Assembly (NCBI RefSeq): GCF_008693385.1
Contig: NZ_CP044065.1
Location: 558,001-622,000, forward strand
Direction: 5' to 3'
DNA from: Cupriavidus pauculus
GTDB lineage: Bacteria > Pseudomonadota > Gammaproteobacteria > Burkholderiales > Burkholderiaceae
Length of the DNA: 64,000 nt
Under the pieces are notes generated by a model that was not told the DNA's origin, searched no databases, and worked only from the letters and a program-made list of their open reading frames with translations. The position numbers were made by a program, and so were the translations under genes. Below are positions 38,048 to 47,583 of the stretch, in pieces (positions within the stretch are counted from its first letter, which is position 1; every line of letters begins with the position of its first letter).

Positions 38048-39205
38048 ATGACAGAACAGCAGAAACCGCCGGTCGATCCGACGTCCGCCGACGCGGGCAA
38101 TACGACACCTGACGATGCACAACGGCTCGACGTGGCGCGCGAAGCCGCGCATCCGCTCGAGAACGACCTGCGCGCCGGCGACGAAGCCGCGCGCAGGGAG
38201 GCCGACGCACGCCGCGCGCGCATGGCGGGCAAGGGCGGCACCGCGCCGGTGGGCGCGCCGGGCGCGCGCTGGGAGCGCGACGTGCTCGAGCGCGTGCTGA
38301 TGGCGACGCTGCGCGAGCAGCGCGCGGCACGGCGCTGGCGCATCTTTTTCCGCTTTATCGGGCTCGGCATCCTGGCGCTGATCCTGTTCGCGGTGTTCGA
38401 CTTCAAGGGCGACGGCGCGCTGAGCACGTCGGGCCGCCACACGGCGATGGTCACGCTCGAGGGCGAGATCGCGGCGGGCACGCCGGCCAGCGCGGAGTCG
38501 ATCAATGCCTCGCTGCAGGCCGCGTTTGCCGATACCACGGCCGCGGGCGTGATTCTCAAGATCAATTCGCCGGGCGGCTCGCCGGTGCAGGCCGGCATCA
38601 TCAACGACGAGATCCATCGCCTGCGCACGCTGTACCCGAGCAAGCCGTTCTATGTGGTCGTGGAAGAAATCTGCGCATCGGGCGGCTACTACGTGGCGGC
38701 CGCGGCCGACAAGATCTATGTCGACAAGGCCAGCATCGTCGGCTCGATCGGCGTGCTGATGGACGGCTTCGGCTTCACGGGGCTGATGGACAAGCTCGGC
38801 GTCGAGCGCCGCCTGTACACGGCCGGCGCCAACAAGGGCATGCTCGATCCGTTCTCGCCGCAGGTGCCGCGCCAGAAAGCCTATGCCGAGACCATGCTCA
38901 AGGAGATTCACCAGCAGTTCATCAATGTGGTGAAGGAAGGGCGCGGAGACCGCCTCAAGGACGACCCCGATCTGTTCTCGGGCCTGTTCTGGTCGGGCGA
39001 GCGCGCGGTGGAGCTGGGCCTTGCCGATGGCGTGGGCAGCGCCGACTACGTGGCGCGCGACCTCTTCAAGGCCGAGGACATCGTGGACTACACGGTCAAG
39101 GAGAATATCGCCGAGCGCGTGGCCAAGCGGTTCGGCGCGGCCATGGGCACCGCGGCGATGAAGGCCATGATCTACGGCGGGGCCCGCATCGACGCGATTC
39201 GCTGA
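38048..39205 (+). CDS. sppA: S49-family signal peptide peptidase, SppA-like
   Basis: Membrane-anchored serine peptidase that degrades cleaved signal peptides. The 385-residue product has a charged, Ala-rich cytoplasmic N-terminus (1-97), one membrane helix (98-117) and the S49 domain with the nucleophile Ser211 (CASGGYYV). It is the short single-domain form, not the 600-residue E. coli SppA. It converges on the methyltransferase gene with only 9 nt between stops. Confidence 0.88.
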   Translation: MTEQQKPPVDPTSADAGNTTPDDAQRLDVAREAAHPLENDLRAGDEAARREADARRARMAGKGGTAPVGAPGARWERDVLERVLMATLREQRAARRWRIFFRFIGLGILALILFAVFDFKGDGALSTSGRHTAMVTLEGEIAAGTPASAESINASLQAAFADTTAAGVILKINSPGGSPVQAGIINDEIHRLRTLYPSKPFYVVVEEICASGGYYVAAAADKIYVDKASIVGSIGVLMDGFGFTGLMDKLGVERRLYTAGANKGMLDPFSPQVPRQKAYAETMLKEIHQQFINVVKEGRGDRLKDDPDLFSGLFWSGERAVELGLADGVGSADYVARDLFKAEDIVDYTVKENIAERVAKRFGAAMGTAAMKAMIYGGARIDAIR

Positions 39206-39214
39206 TCCGACGGC

Positions 39215-39946
39215 TCAGGCGGCCAGCAGCGAGAAGATCGCCGGCCGCTTGTGCAGCGCAAGCCGCTCCGGCGTCCACGCCGACAGCGGCAGCGTGACGA
39301 TCGACTCGGTCGGCAGCGTCAGGTCCACGGCCACCGACAGCAGCGTCGTGCCGGCGCAATGCTGGCGCAGCGCCTCCAGCAGCGCGCCGTTGCGGTACGG
39401 CGTCTCGATCCACACCTGGGTTTGACGGTCCTTGCGCGAGCGCGCTTCCAGCTCGCGCAGGCGGCGCGCGCGCTCGTCCGGATCCACGGGCAGGTAGCCA
39501 TTGAACGCAAAACTCTGGCCGTTCAGGCCGGAGCCCATCACCGCGAGCAGGATCGAACTCGGACCCACGAGCGGGCGCACCGTGACGCCGCGCGCATGCG
39601 CGAGCCGGACCAGATCCGCGCCCGGATCGGCCACGGCCGGCACGCCGGCTTCCGACAGCAGGCCGCCGTCGCGGCCCGCGGCAATCGGGTCCAGCAGTGC
39701 GCCGAGGGCGTCCGCGCGCGTGTTGACGTTGAGTTCGCGGATCTCGATCTGCTGGATCGGCCTGGCGAGCGGGCACGTCTCGCCGAGCTTCTTCAGGAAC
39801 GCCCGCGCGGTCTTGGCGTTTTCCGCCACGAGGTAGTCGAGTTGCGCGGCGATCTGCTGCACGCCGGCGGGCAGCACGTTCGGCAGCGGATCGAATTCGT
39901 CGCGCTTGCCGAGGGTGTTCGGTAATAGATAGAGCGTGCCGCTCAT
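39215..39946 (-). CDS. SAM-dependent methyltransferase, RsmI-like tetrapyrrole-methylase fold
   Basis: A 243-residue protein of the tetrapyrrole (corrin/porphyrin) methylase fold ([38 protein letters not shown]). It resembles RsmI, which 2'-O-methylates 16S rRNA C1402, but is shorter and divergent, so the substrate is uncertain. It is coupled to maf by an ATGA overlap. Confidence 0.82.
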   Translation of the reverse strand: MSGTLYLLPNTLGKRDEFDPLPNVLPAGVQQIAAQLDYLVAENAKTARAFLKKLGETCPLARPIQQIEIRELNVNTRADALGALLDPIAAGRDGGLLSEAGVPAVADPGADLVRLAHARGVTVRPLVGPSSILLAVMGSGLNGQSFAFNGYLPVDPDERARRLRELEARSRKDRQTQVWIETPYRNGALLEALRQHCAGTTLLSVAVDLTLPTESIVTLPLSAWTPERLALHKRPAIFSLLAA

Positions 39947-40569
39947 GGCCGGTCCCCCGGCTGGACCTCATTCAGCGGATAGCCCGCGTGGCGCAGCATG
40001 CCGGTCAGCGCGATCAGCGGCAGGCCGATCAGCGCCGTGGGGTCGTCCGATTCCACGCGCGCGAGCAGCGTGATGCCGAGTCCTTCCACCTTGGCGCTGC
40101 CGGCCACGTCGTACGGCGTCTCGCGCCGCAGATAGGCGTCGAGCTCGGCGTCGGGCAGGTCGCGGAACGTCACCCGCGTCTGGACGTCTGCCAGTTGCGC
40201 CTCGCCGGTGCGGCTATCGAGCAGGCACAACGCCGAATGGAAGGTGACCGTGCGGCCGCGCATGCGCTGCAGTTGGGCGAGCGCGCGTTCGTGGGTGCCG
40301 GGTTTGCCGAGTTGCGCGCCATCGAGCGTGCACACCTGGTCCGAGCCGATGATCAGCGCTCCCGCCGCGCCCGGATGGCGGGCGGCAATCGCCTCGGCCT
40401 TGCGGCGCGACAGGCGCAGCGCGGTGGCTTCGGGGGCTTCGCCGGGGAGGGGCGTCTCGTCGATATCGGGCACCGCCACCTCGAAGGGCAGGTGCAGGCG
40501 CGTCAGCAGCTCGCGCCGGTAAGGCGAACTCGAGCCGAGGATCAGGGGAGGCCGCGAGGGGTGTGGCAT
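39943..40569 (-). CDS. Maf-like nucleotide pyrophosphatase (YceF/MafB type)
   Basis: Hydrolyses non-canonical nucleotides; the YceF subgroup acts on m7GTP. The 208-residue product has the Maf motif [11 protein letters not shown] at residues 11-21 and the catalytic IIGSDQV. ATG 40569 gives the family N-terminus. Being next to yceD-rpmF, as in E. coli yceF-yceD-rpmF, supports the YceF subgroup, though here it faces away. Confidence 0.88.
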   Translation of the reverse strand: MPHPSRPPLILGSSSPYRRELLTRLHLPFEVAVPDIDETPLPGEAPEATALRLSRRKAEAIAARHPGAAGALIIGSDQVCTLDGAQLGKPGTHERALAQLQRMRGRTVTFHSALCLLDSRTGEAQLADVQTRVTFRDLPDAELDAYLRRETPYDVAGSAKVEGLGITLLARVESDDPTALIGLPLIALTGMLRHAGYPLNEVQPGDRP

Positions 40570-40629
40570 ATGAGTAACTATCTGAAGCGAAAGGAAAACG
40601 GTGGAACGGATCTTTGGCGGGTCAGGCCG

Positions 40630-40635
40630 GTAAAC
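40630..40635. promoter_or_regulatory. GTAAAC (GTWWAC) site touching the -35 of the yceD-rpmF-fab promoter
   Basis: One of only two GTWWAC matches I found in the window. It ends one base before the -35 hexamer. If the trp-operon methylase has the specificity reported for relatives, it would be methylated on both strands. Confidence 0.5.
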
Positions 40636-40636
40636 T

Positions 40637-40665
40637 TTGCTGTGCGGACGAAAGCGTCGTATAAT
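40637..40665 (+). promoter_or_regulatory. Strong promoter of yceD-rpmF-plsX-fab
   Basis: TTGCTG (40637-40642), an exact 17-nt spacer and a perfect TATAAT (40660-40665) lie 37 nt upstream of the yceD start. It is the best sigma-70 match seen for a protein-coding operon in the window. Confidence 0.85.
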
Positions 40666-40702
40666 CGCGCGTTTAGCTGCTCGCGTATCGCAGGAGATCA
40701 AC

Positions 40703-41353
40703 ATGACTCCATCGACCCCGCCCACCCCGCCGACTGGTGCAAACGTCGCTAACGTGGCGAATGTCGTTGAATTCGATTTGCGCGAGACCGACATTTTCGC
40801 GTTTTGCCGCAAGGGCGGCAGCGCGGAAGGCGAAATCGCGGTGCGCGATTTGCCGCGCATCTTAGCCGAGACGGCCGAAGACGCGCCAGCGACGGCACCC
40901 GACGAGACGTTCCGCTATACCATCCGGGGCTTTGTCCAGGAAGACGCGGCGGAACCCGGAGCGCCGGCGGTCCAGCGGCTGTATCTCGACGTGACGACGG
41001 CAGGGCGTGTATGGCAGGACTGCCAGCGCTGCCTGGCGGCATTCGCGGAGCCCATCGACACCGATATGCGGTTCGAGGTGATGGCCAGCGACGAAGAGGC
41101 CGATGCCGTGCCCGACGAGGACGAAGACGTGGATGTGATCGTCGGTTCGCGCCGGTTCTCGGTGCTGGAACTGATCGAGGACGAGGTTCTGCTGGCGTTG
41201 CCGGTGGCGCCGAAGCATGAAGTCTGTCCGACCGTGCACGAGTCGCTCGTGACCGGTGTGGATGGAGAGGTGGAGCCCGAGGCGCCGCCTGAAGAGGAAA
41301 AGCGGCCATCGCCCTTTGCGGCGCTGGCTGGCCTGAAGACGACGAAGCACTGA
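40703..41353 (+). CDS. yceD: YceD/DUF177 family protein
   Basis: A 216-residue protein of the DUF177 family, implicated in 23S rRNA accumulation and always found upstream of rpmF. It has the core motif CQRCLAAF and an acidic C-terminal part ([11 protein letters not shown]). AGGAG sits seven bases before ATG 40703. The first gene of the large fatty-acid operon. Confidence 0.9.
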   Translation: MTPSTPPTPPTGANVANVANVVEFDLRETDIFAFCRKGGSAEGEIAVRDLPRILAETAEDAPATAPDETFRYTIRGFVQEDAAEPGAPAVQRLYLDVTTAGRVWQDCQRCLAAFAEPIDTDMRFEVMASDEEADAVPDEDEDVDVIVGSRRFSVLELIEDEVLLALPVAPKHEVCPTVHESLVTGVDGEVEPEAPPEEEKRPSPFAALAGLKTTKH

Positions 41354-41469
41354 TGAAAGCATCGGCGCCGTCAGTCAGAGGGTAGTAAGTTGAAGCATCC
41401 GGCCGGGCCCCGGCTACGCCTTGTGCAGGGTGCGTGTGTTAATATCGCAAAATTCTCGAAGGAGTCATC

Positions 41470-41649
41470 ATGGCTGTTCAACAGAACAAGAAGTCGCCGT
41501 CCAAGCGCGGCATGCACCGTTCGCACGACCATCTGTCGGCTGCGCCCCTGGCTGTCGAGCCGACCACCGGCGAAGCGCATCTGCGTCACCACGTGAGCCC
41601 GAACGGCTACTACCGTGGTCGCAAGGTCATCAAGACCAAGAACGACTGA
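41470..41649 (+). CDS. rpmF: 50S ribosomal protein L32
   Basis: A 59-residue protein of the large ribosomal subunit, [20 protein letters not shown] at the N-terminus and [10 protein letters not shown] near the C-terminus. GAAGGAG lies upstream of ATG 41470. It is 116 nt after yceD and is followed by a terminator hairpin, which may keep L32 levels above those of plsX and the fab genes. Confidence 0.97.
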   Translation: MAVQQNKKSPSKRGMHRSHDHLSAAPLAVEPTTGEAHLRHHVSPNGYYRGRKVIKTKND

Positions 41650-41708
41650 CCAAGTCGTTCGGCGTGACCTTGCGTCTCGCTCGCGAACGTTGTCAGGTAT
41701 GAAACAGG

Positions 41709-41736
41709 AAAGCGGCAAGCTCGTTGCCGCTTTTTT
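41709..41736 (+). terminator. Terminator/attenuator between rpmF and plsX
   Basis: Stem AAGCGGCAA / TTGCCGCTT (41710-41718, 41724-41732) with a 5-nt loop and T6. Since no clear promoter follows before plsX, partial read-through is likely. Confidence 0.85.
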
Positions 41737-41787
41737 GTTGGGCGCTCGGCCTTCGGGCCGGCAGCGCGTTTTCCGTACCAGGAAACA

Positions 41788-42879
41788 ATGACGATCAAGC
41801 TCGCCATCGACTGCATGGGCGGCGATCACGGCGTGTCCGTGACCGTGCCCGCAGCGATCAGTTTTCTATCCCGTCACGACGATGCCGAGATGGTGCTGGT
41901 CGGCCTGCCCGACGCCATCGAAGCGCAGCTGAAGAAGCTGCATGCGCTCGATCACCCGCGCGTGACCGTCGTGGCCGCCACCGAGGTCATCACGATGGAT
42001 GATCCGGTGGAAGTGGCGCTCCGCAAGAAAAAGGACTCCTCGATGCGCGTCGCAGTGACGCAGGTCAAGGAAGGCCGTGCGGGCGCCTGCATCTCCGCCG
42101 GCAACACCGGCGCGCTGATGGCGGTCTCGCGATACGTGCTCAAGACGCTCGAAGGTATCGAGCGTCCCGCCATCGCCACCACGATTCCGAACGAGCAGGG
42201 CTGGGGAACCACCGTGCTCGACCTTGGCGCCAATGCCGATTGCGAACCGGAGCATCTGCTCCAGTTCGCGCGCATGGCCGAGGCAATGGTTGCCGTCGTC
42301 GATCACAAGGCGCATCCCACGGTCGGCCTCCTCAATATCGGCGAGGAAGTCATCAAGGGCAATGAAGTGGTCAAGGCCGCGGGCGAACTGCTCCGCGCGT
42401 CCGAGCTCAACTTCTACGGCAACGTCGAAGGCAACGACATCTTCAAGGGCACCACCGATATCGTCGTCTGCGACGGCTTTGTCGGCAATGTCGCGCTCAA
42501 GAGCAGCGAAGGGCTGGCGAAGATGATCGGCAGCATGATCAAGGACGAGTTCACCCGCTCCTGGTTCACCAAGCTGCTGGCCGTGATCGCGATGCCGGTG
42601 CTCAAGCGACTGGCCAACCGGCTCGACCCGGCCCGCCATAATGGCGCGTCGCTGCTTGGCCTGCGCGGCCTCGTGATCAAGAGCCATGGTTCGGCCGACG
42701 CCCGCTCTTTTGAATGGGCGATCAAACGCGGGTATGATGCCGCCAGTAACGGCGTCATCGAACGCATCGCCAGGGCTTTCGCCAACAAGGCCGGCGCCAC
42801 CAGCGCCGCTGCTGGCGACCCCGCCGGCGGCCCGGAGACAAATTCGCCCGATCCTCATTCCAGCAAGCATGCGGCCTGA
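41788..42879 (+). CDS. plsX: Phosphate acyltransferase PlsX
   Basis: Converts acyl-ACP to acyl-phosphate for phosphatidic acid synthesis by PlsY, linking fatty acid and phospholipid synthesis. The 363-residue protein starts [13 protein letters not shown], the PlsX signature, and has [10 protein letters not shown]. The last 35 residues are Ala/Pro-rich. rpmF-plsX-fabH is the classic order. Confidence 0.95.
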   Translation: MTIKLAIDCMGGDHGVSVTVPAAISFLSRHDDAEMVLVGLPDAIEAQLKKLHALDHPRVTVVAATEVITMDDPVEVALRKKKDSSMRVAVTQVKEGRAGACISAGNTGALMAVSRYVLKTLEGIERPAIATTIPNEQGWGTTVLDLGANADCEPEHLLQFARMAEAMVAVVDHKAHPTVGLLNIGEEVIKGNEVVKAAGELLRASELNFYGNVEGNDIFKGTTDIVVCDGFVGNVALKSSEGLAKMIGSMIKDEFTRSWFTKLLAVIAMPVLKRLANRLDPARHNGASLLGLRGLVIKSHGSADARSFEWAIKRGYDAASNGVIERIARAFANKAGATSAAAGDPAGGPETNSPDPHSSKHAA

Positions 42880-42957
42880 CACGGCGTCCGAGAGGGCGCC
42901 GGGCGCGCGGCGTTTGTGGCAGCGAGCCGCGGCCCGGACCACACGATCCGACACTAC

Positions 42958-43938
42958 ATGACCAAGTACGCAAAAATCATCGGTACGGGGAGCTATCTGC
43001 CTCCGCGGCGCGTCACCAATCAGGAACTCGCCGCCCAGCTCGCGGAAAAGGGCATCGAGACCAGCGACGAATGGATCCTCACGCGCAGTGGCATCTCGGC
43101 GCGTCACTGGGCGGAGCCCGATGTCGGCAGCAGCGACCTCGCGGTCAAGGCCGCCGAGCGCGCGATCGAAGCCGCGGGCATCGACCGCCAGGACATCGAC
43201 CTGATCGTGGTGGCCACGTCCACGCCCGACTTCGTGTTCCCGAGCACTGCCTGCCTCGTGCAGAACAAGCTCGGCATCACGAACAACTGCGCGGCCTTCG
43301 ACATGCAGGCCGTGTGTTCCGGCTTCGTGTACGCGCTGGCCACGGCGGACAAGTTCATTCGCAGCGGTTCGCACCGCAATGTGCTTGTCATCGGCACCGA
43401 GGTATTCTCGCGCCTGCTCGACTTCAACGACCGTACGACGTGCGTGCTGTTCGGCGATGGCGCGGGCGCCGTGGTGCTGACGGCCTCCGACGAGCCGGGC
43501 ATCCTGTCGTCGGCGATGCATTCGGACGGCAGCCATGTGGATATTCTCTGCGTGCCCGGCAATGTCTCCGGCGGCAACATCACGGGCAACGCCTTCCTGC
43601 ATATGGATGGCCAGGCCGTGTTCAAGCTGGCCGTGACCGTGCTCGACAAGGTGGCGCGGGAAGCGATCGCGCTCGCGGAGATGCAGCCGGAGCAGATCGA
43701 CTGGGTCGTGCCGCACCAGGCCAATATCCGCATCATGCAGGGCACCACGAAAAAGCTGGGCCTGTCGAACGAGCGCATGGTTGCCACGGTGCACGAGCAC
43801 GGTAATACTTCGGCCGCGTCGATTCCGCTGGCGTTCGACGTCGCGGTGCGCGACGGCCGCATCAAGCCGGGACAGACCGTGCTGATGGAAGGTGTGGGCG
43901 GTGGTTTCACGTGGGGTGCGGTGCTGCTGCGCATGTAA
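42958..43938 (+). CDS. fabH: Beta-ketoacyl-ACP synthase III
   Basis: Condenses acetyl-CoA with malonyl-ACP to start each fatty acid. The 326-residue product has the triad Cys120 (AVCSGF), His in VPHQAN and Asn in [11 protein letters not shown] 42958 matches the family N-terminus ([13 protein letters not shown]). A 56-nt gap with a tandem repeat separates it from fabD. Confidence 0.96.
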   Translation: MTKYAKIIGTGSYLPPRRVTNQELAAQLAEKGIETSDEWILTRSGISARHWAEPDVGSSDLAVKAAERAIEAAGIDRQDIDLIVVATSTPDFVFPSTACLVQNKLGITNNCAAFDMQAVCSGFVYALATADKFIRSGSHRNVLVIGTEVFSRLLDFNDRTTCVLFGDGAGAVVLTASDEPGILSSAMHSDGSHVDILCVPGNVSGGNITGNAFLHMDGQAVFKLAVTVLDKVAREAIALAEMQPEQIDWVVPHQANIRIMQGTTKKLGLSNERMVATVHEHGNTSAASIPLAFDVAVRDGRIKPGQTVLMEGVGGGFTWGAVLLRM

Positions 43939-43953
43939 GCAGGTCCCGATCGA

Positions 43954-43986
43954 ATCCAGCAAAGATCCAGTAAAGATCCAGGAAAG
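43954..43986 (+). repeat. 11-bp tandem repeat forming the fabD ribosome binding site
   Basis: Three 11-bp units ATCCAG(C/T/G)AAAG (43954-43964, 43965-43975, 43976-43986). Only the last, with AGGAAAG, makes a good Shine-Dalgarno, eight bases before the fabD ATG. Confidence 0.85.
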
Positions 43987-43994
43987 AATCACCC

Positions 43995-44924
43995 ATGACA
44001 TTCGCATTCGTATTTCCGGGCCAGGGCTCGCAGGCAGTGGGCATGCTCAATGCCTTCGCCGACAATGCGGTCGTGCGCGCGACGCTCGAGGAAGCATCCG
44101 CGGCGCTCGGCCAGGACATCGGCCGCCTGATCGCCGAAGGTCCGGCGGAAGAACTGAACCTCACCACGAACACGCAGCCGGTCATGCTGACCGCCGCGGT
44201 GGCCGTGTACCGTGCATGGCTCGACGCGGGCGGTCCGCGTCCGGCGCTGGTGGCCGGTCACAGCCTCGGTGAATACTCGGCGCTGGTGGCCGCGGGCGTG
44301 ATCCCGTTCGCCGACGCCGTGCCGCTCGTGCGCTTCCGCGCGCAGGCGATGCAGGAAGCCGTGCCGGTGGGCGAGGGCGGCATGGCCGCGATTCTTGGCC
44401 TCTCGGATGACGACGTGCGCGCGGCCTGCGCCGAAGCCGCATCGGCGGGCGTGGTCGAGGCCGTCAACTTCAACGCGCCGTCGCAGGTCGTGATCGCGGG
44501 CCACAAGGGCGCGGTCGAGCGCGCGTGCGAGATCGCCAAGGCGAAGGGCGCCAAGCGCGCGCTGCCGCTGCCGGTGTCCGCGCCGTTCCACTCGTCGCTG
44601 CTGAAGCCCGCTTCGGACCGCCTCAAGGAACGCATGGCGACGCTGACGTTCGCCGCGCCGCAGATCCCACTCGTGAACAACGTCGATGTGGCCATCGTCA
44701 GCGACCCGGAGCAGATCAAGGATGCGCTCGTGCGCCAGGCCGCCGCACCGGTGCGCTGGGTCGAGTGCGTGCAGAAGATCGCCGCAGAGGGCGTGACCCA
44801 CGTGATCGAATGCGGTCCGGGCAAGGTACTTGCCGGCATGACCAAGCGCATCGACGGCAACCTCGTCGGTGGCGCGATCTTCGATCCGGCATCGCTGCAG
44901 GACACACTGGCGCTGCTGAAGTAA
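43995..44924 (+). CDS. fabD: Malonyl-CoA-ACP transacylase
   Basis: Transfers malonyl from CoA to ACP. It is a 309-residue alpha/beta hydrolase-like protein with FPGQGSQ at the N-terminus, nucleophile Ser90 in GHSLGEYSA and the catalytic His in SAPFHSSLL. fabG follows after 37 nt. Confidence 0.97.
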   Translation: MTFAFVFPGQGSQAVGMLNAFADNAVVRATLEEASAALGQDIGRLIAEGPAEELNLTTNTQPVMLTAAVAVYRAWLDAGGPRPALVAGHSLGEYSALVAAGVIPFADAVPLVRFRAQAMQEAVPVGEGGMAAILGLSDDDVRAACAEAASAGVVEAVNFNAPSQVVIAGHKGAVERACEIAKAKGAKRALPLPVSAPFHSSLLKPASDRLKERMATLTFAAPQIPLVNNVDVAIVSDPEQIKDALVRQAAAPVRWVECVQKIAAEGVTHVIECGPGKVLAGMTKRIDGNLVGGAIFDPASLQDTLALLK

Positions 44925-44961
44925 GCCGCCGCAACTGAACGCAACTACGCAACAACGCAAG

Positions 44962-45708
44962 ATGAGCAAGCTTCTCGACAATCAGGTTGCACTGGTCACC
45001 GGCGCATCGCGCGGCATCGGCCGTGCCATCGCGATCGAACTCGCGCGTCAGGGCGCCTACGTCATCGGCACCGCGACCAGCGAAGCCGGCGCCGCGACGA
45101 TCGGTGAATACCTCGCGGCCGAAGGCCTCAAGGGCAACGGCGCCGTGCTCAACGTCAACGACGCCGCACGCTGCGACGCCCTCGTCGAGGAAATCGTGAA
45201 GACGCATGGCGGCCTGAACGTGCTGGTGAACAATGCCGGCATCACGCAGGACCAGCTGGCCATGCGCATGAAGGACGAGGACTGGCTCAACGTCATCGAC
45301 ACGAACCTGACGGCCGTCTTCCGCCTGTCGCGCGCCGTGCTGCGCCCGATGATGAAGGCGCGCGGCGGCCGCATCATCAATATCACCTCGGTGGTCGGTT
45401 CGACCGGCAACCCGGGCCAGATGAACTACGCGGCGGCCAAGGCCGGCGTGGAGGGCATGTCCCGCGCGCTCGCGCGCGAGATCGGCAGCCGCAACGTCAC
45501 GGTCAACAGCGTGGCGCCTGGCTTCATCGATACCGACATGACCAAGGTCCTGTCGGAAGAACAACATGCCGCGCTGAAGTCGCAGATCCCCCTCGGCCGT
45601 CTGGGCCAGCCGGAAGACATCGCGAACGCGGTGGCTTTCCTGGCCGGTCCGCAGGCGGCCTACATCACGGGCACGACGCTGCACGTGAACGGTGGCATGT
45701 ATATGTGA
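44962..45708 (+). CDS. fabG: 3-oxoacyl-ACP reductase
   Basis: NADPH-dependent reduction of beta-ketoacyl-ACP. The 248-residue SDR protein has the cofactor motif TGASRGIG (13-20) and the triad Ser143, Tyr156, Lys160. It is within the fab cluster, which supports FabG over other SDR enzymes. Confidence 0.96.
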   Translation: MSKLLDNQVALVTGASRGIGRAIAIELARQGAYVIGTATSEAGAATIGEYLAAEGLKGNGAVLNVNDAARCDALVEEIVKTHGGLNVLVNNAGITQDQLAMRMKDEDWLNVIDTNLTAVFRLSRAVLRPMMKARGGRIINITSVVGSTGNPGQMNYAAAKAGVEGMSRALAREIGSRNVTVNSVAPGFIDTDMTKVLSEEQHAALKSQIPLGRLGQPEDIANAVAFLAGPQAAYITGTTLHVNGGMYM

Positions 45709-45821
45709 AAGGCTTTTTCCGGCTTCGAGGGAGAAGCCTTACGAAGCCGGCCGTAGCAGTCGTTTTTCAAACCAAACGGGCGCGATTCTTGCAAAGACCG
45801 CTAAGCGGATTTTTTGCGGTC
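45709..45821 (+). promoter_or_regulatory. Competing hairpins between fabG and acpP
   Basis: A 9-bp stem CCGGCTTCG / CGAAGCCGG (45719-45727, 45742-45750) competes with AAGGCTT / AAGCCTT (45709-45715, 45734-45740). Further on, CCGC-TAA-GCGG followed by T6 (45798-45815), a small terminator, competes with GACCGC / GCGGTC (45796-45801, 45816-45821). Confidence 0.5.
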
Positions 45822-45827
45822 CAAACC

Positions 45828-45836
45828 TGCTAAAAT
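45828..45836 (+). promoter_or_regulatory. Extended -10 element TGCTAAAAT before acpP
   Basis: TGC then TAAAAT fits an extended -10. No good -35 is seen at 16-18 nt upstream. It would give acpP its own promoter with a leader of about 30 nt. Confidence 0.45.
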
Positions 45837-45872
45837 GCGCCCACTTTTTGTCGAACTTCCCTGGAGGGTTAC

Positions 45873-46112
45873 ATGGACAATATCGAACAACGCGTCAAGA
45901 AAATCGTGGCTGAACAGCTTGGCGTGGCCGAGGCAGACATCAAGAACGAATCGTCGTTCGTGAACGATCTCGGCGCCGACTCGCTGGACACGGTTGAACT
46001 CGTGATGGCGTTGGAAGATGAATTCGGCATGGAGATTCCGGACGAGGAAGCCGAGAAGATCACGACTGTGCAACAAGCGATCGATTACGCTACCGCACAC
46101 GTCAAGGCCTAA
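45873..46112 (+). CDS. acpP: Acyl carrier protein
   Basis: Carries the growing acyl chain on 4'-phosphopantetheine at Ser37 in GADSLDT. It is 79 residues and acidic, the usual length. TGGAGGG before ATG 45873 is one of the strongest ribosome binding sites in the window, fitting a very abundant protein. The enzyme that loads it, AcpS, is encoded about 12.5 kb downstream. Confidence 0.98.
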
Positions 46113-46148
46113 GCCTGTCGTCTCTGCTGCCGTCTCGGTATTCATTCG

Positions 46149-46242
46149 AGCCACAGAAGGCACGGCGGCCGGCCAGTCCGGTCCGTCAAGCTGCTTTCTG
46201 TGGCTTTCGTCTGTTCGACGAAGCGAGATTCCGTTTCGCTTC
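46149..46242 (+). promoter_or_regulatory. Hairpins between acpP and fabF
   Basis: A 10-bp perfect stem AGCCACAGAA / TTCTGTGGCT (46149-46158, 46196-46205) has a 37-nt loop. A second stem GAAGCGA / TCGCTTC (46220-46226, 46236-46242) lies just before the fabF ribosome binding site. Neither has a U-tract. Confidence 0.5.
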
Positions 46243-46264
46243 ACGCACCTCGTAGGAAAAGATA

Positions 46265-47497
46265 GTGAGCCGTCGTCGCGTCGTCGTCACTGGGCTTGGC
46301 CTTGTGTCTCCGGTTGGAAACACGGTCGCCGAAGGCTGGGCCAATCTGGTTGCCGGCAAGTCCGGCATCGCCACCATTACCAAATTCGATCCTTCCGCAT
46401 TCGCCTGCCATTTCGCCGGTGAAGTGAAGGGCTTCAACGCCGAGGATTACATCCCCGCGAAGGAAGCCCGGAACATGGATACGTTTATCCATTTCGGCAT
46501 TGCGGCAGGAACCCAGGCGCTGCGCGACAGTGGCCTGGAGGTGACGGAAGCCAACGCCGAGCGCATCGGCGTGCTCGTCGGCTCGGGCATCGGCGGCCTG
46601 CCGATGATCGAGGATACGCAGATGGTGCTGGCCAATCGCGGCCCGCGTCGCATCTCGCCGTTCTTCGTCCCGGGTTCGATCATCAACATGATCTCGGGCC
46701 ACCTGTCGATCATCCACGGCGTGAAGGGCCCGAACATCGCGGCCGTCACGGCGTGCACGACGGGCCTGCACAGCATCGGCCTGGCCGCGCGCCTGATCCA
46801 GTATGGCGATGCGGACGCGATGCTCGCGGGCGGTGCCGAGTCGACCGTCTCCCCGCTGGGCATCGGCGGCTTTGCCGCGGCGCGCGCGCTGTCGACGCGC
46901 AACGACGATCCGGCGGGCGCCTCGCGTCCGTGGGACAAGGACCGCGACGGCTTCGTGCTGGGCGAGGGTGCCGGCGTGCTCATGCTCGAGGAGTACGAGC
47001 ACGCGAAGGCGCGCGGCGCACGTATCTATGCGGAGCTGACCGGCTTCGGCATGAGCGGCGACGCGTTCCACATGACCGCCCCGAACACGGACGGTCCGCG
47101 CCGCTGCATGGTCAACGCGCTCAAGGATGCCGGCGTCAACCCGGACGAGGTGCATTACCTGAACGCGCACGGCACGTCCACGCCGCTGGGCGACAAGAAC
47201 GAGTCCGACGCGGTCAAGCTGGCCTTCGGCGATGCCGCCTACAAGCTGGCGGTGAATTCGACCAAGTCGATGACGGGCCATCTGCTGGGCGGTGCCGGCG
47301 GCCTCGAGTCGGTGTTCACGGTCCTGGCGATTCATCACCAGGTCTCCCCGCCGACGATCAACCTGGTCAACCAGGATCCGGAGTGCGATCTCGACTACGT
47401 GGCCAACACAGCACGCGAGATGAAGATCGATGTTGCCGTGAAGAACAACTTCGGTTTTGGCGGCACCAACGGCACGCTTGTCTTCAAGCGCGTCTGA
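46265..47497 (+). CDS. fabF: Beta-ketoacyl-ACP synthase II
   Basis: Elongating condensing enzyme. The 410-residue product has the triad Cys164 (TACTTG), His in [11 protein letters not shown] and His in [10 protein letters not shown]. The start is GTG 46265 with GTAGGAAAAG upstream. acpP-fabF adjacency is standard. The following 214-nt gap carries the rpoE control region. Confidence 0.96.
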   Translation: MSRRRVVVTGLGLVSPVGNTVAEGWANLVAGKSGIATITKFDPSAFACHFAGEVKGFNAEDYIPAKEARNMDTFIHFGIAAGTQALRDSGLEVTEANAERIGVLVGSGIGGLPMIEDTQMVLANRGPRRISPFFVPGSIINMISGHLSIIHGVKGPNIAAVTACTTGLHSIGLAARLIQYGDADAMLAGGAESTVSPLGIGGFAAARALSTRNDDPAGASRPWDKDRDGFVLGEGAGVLMLEEYEHAKARGARIYAELTGFGMSGDAFHMTAPNTDGPRRCMVNALKDAGVNPDEVHYLNAHGTSTPLGDKNESDAVKLAFGDAAYKLAVNSTKSMTGHLLGGAGGLESVFTVLAIHHQVSPPTINLVNQDPECDLDYVANTAREMKIDVAVKNNFGFGGTNGTLVFKRV

Positions 47498-47583
47498 TAC
47501 CGCTCCCGCCTGCGCGCCGGCGCCCCCGGAAGGGGCGCGCCGCGTGCAACCCTTTCCCCGCGCGACGCGCGCATCACGTGCAA

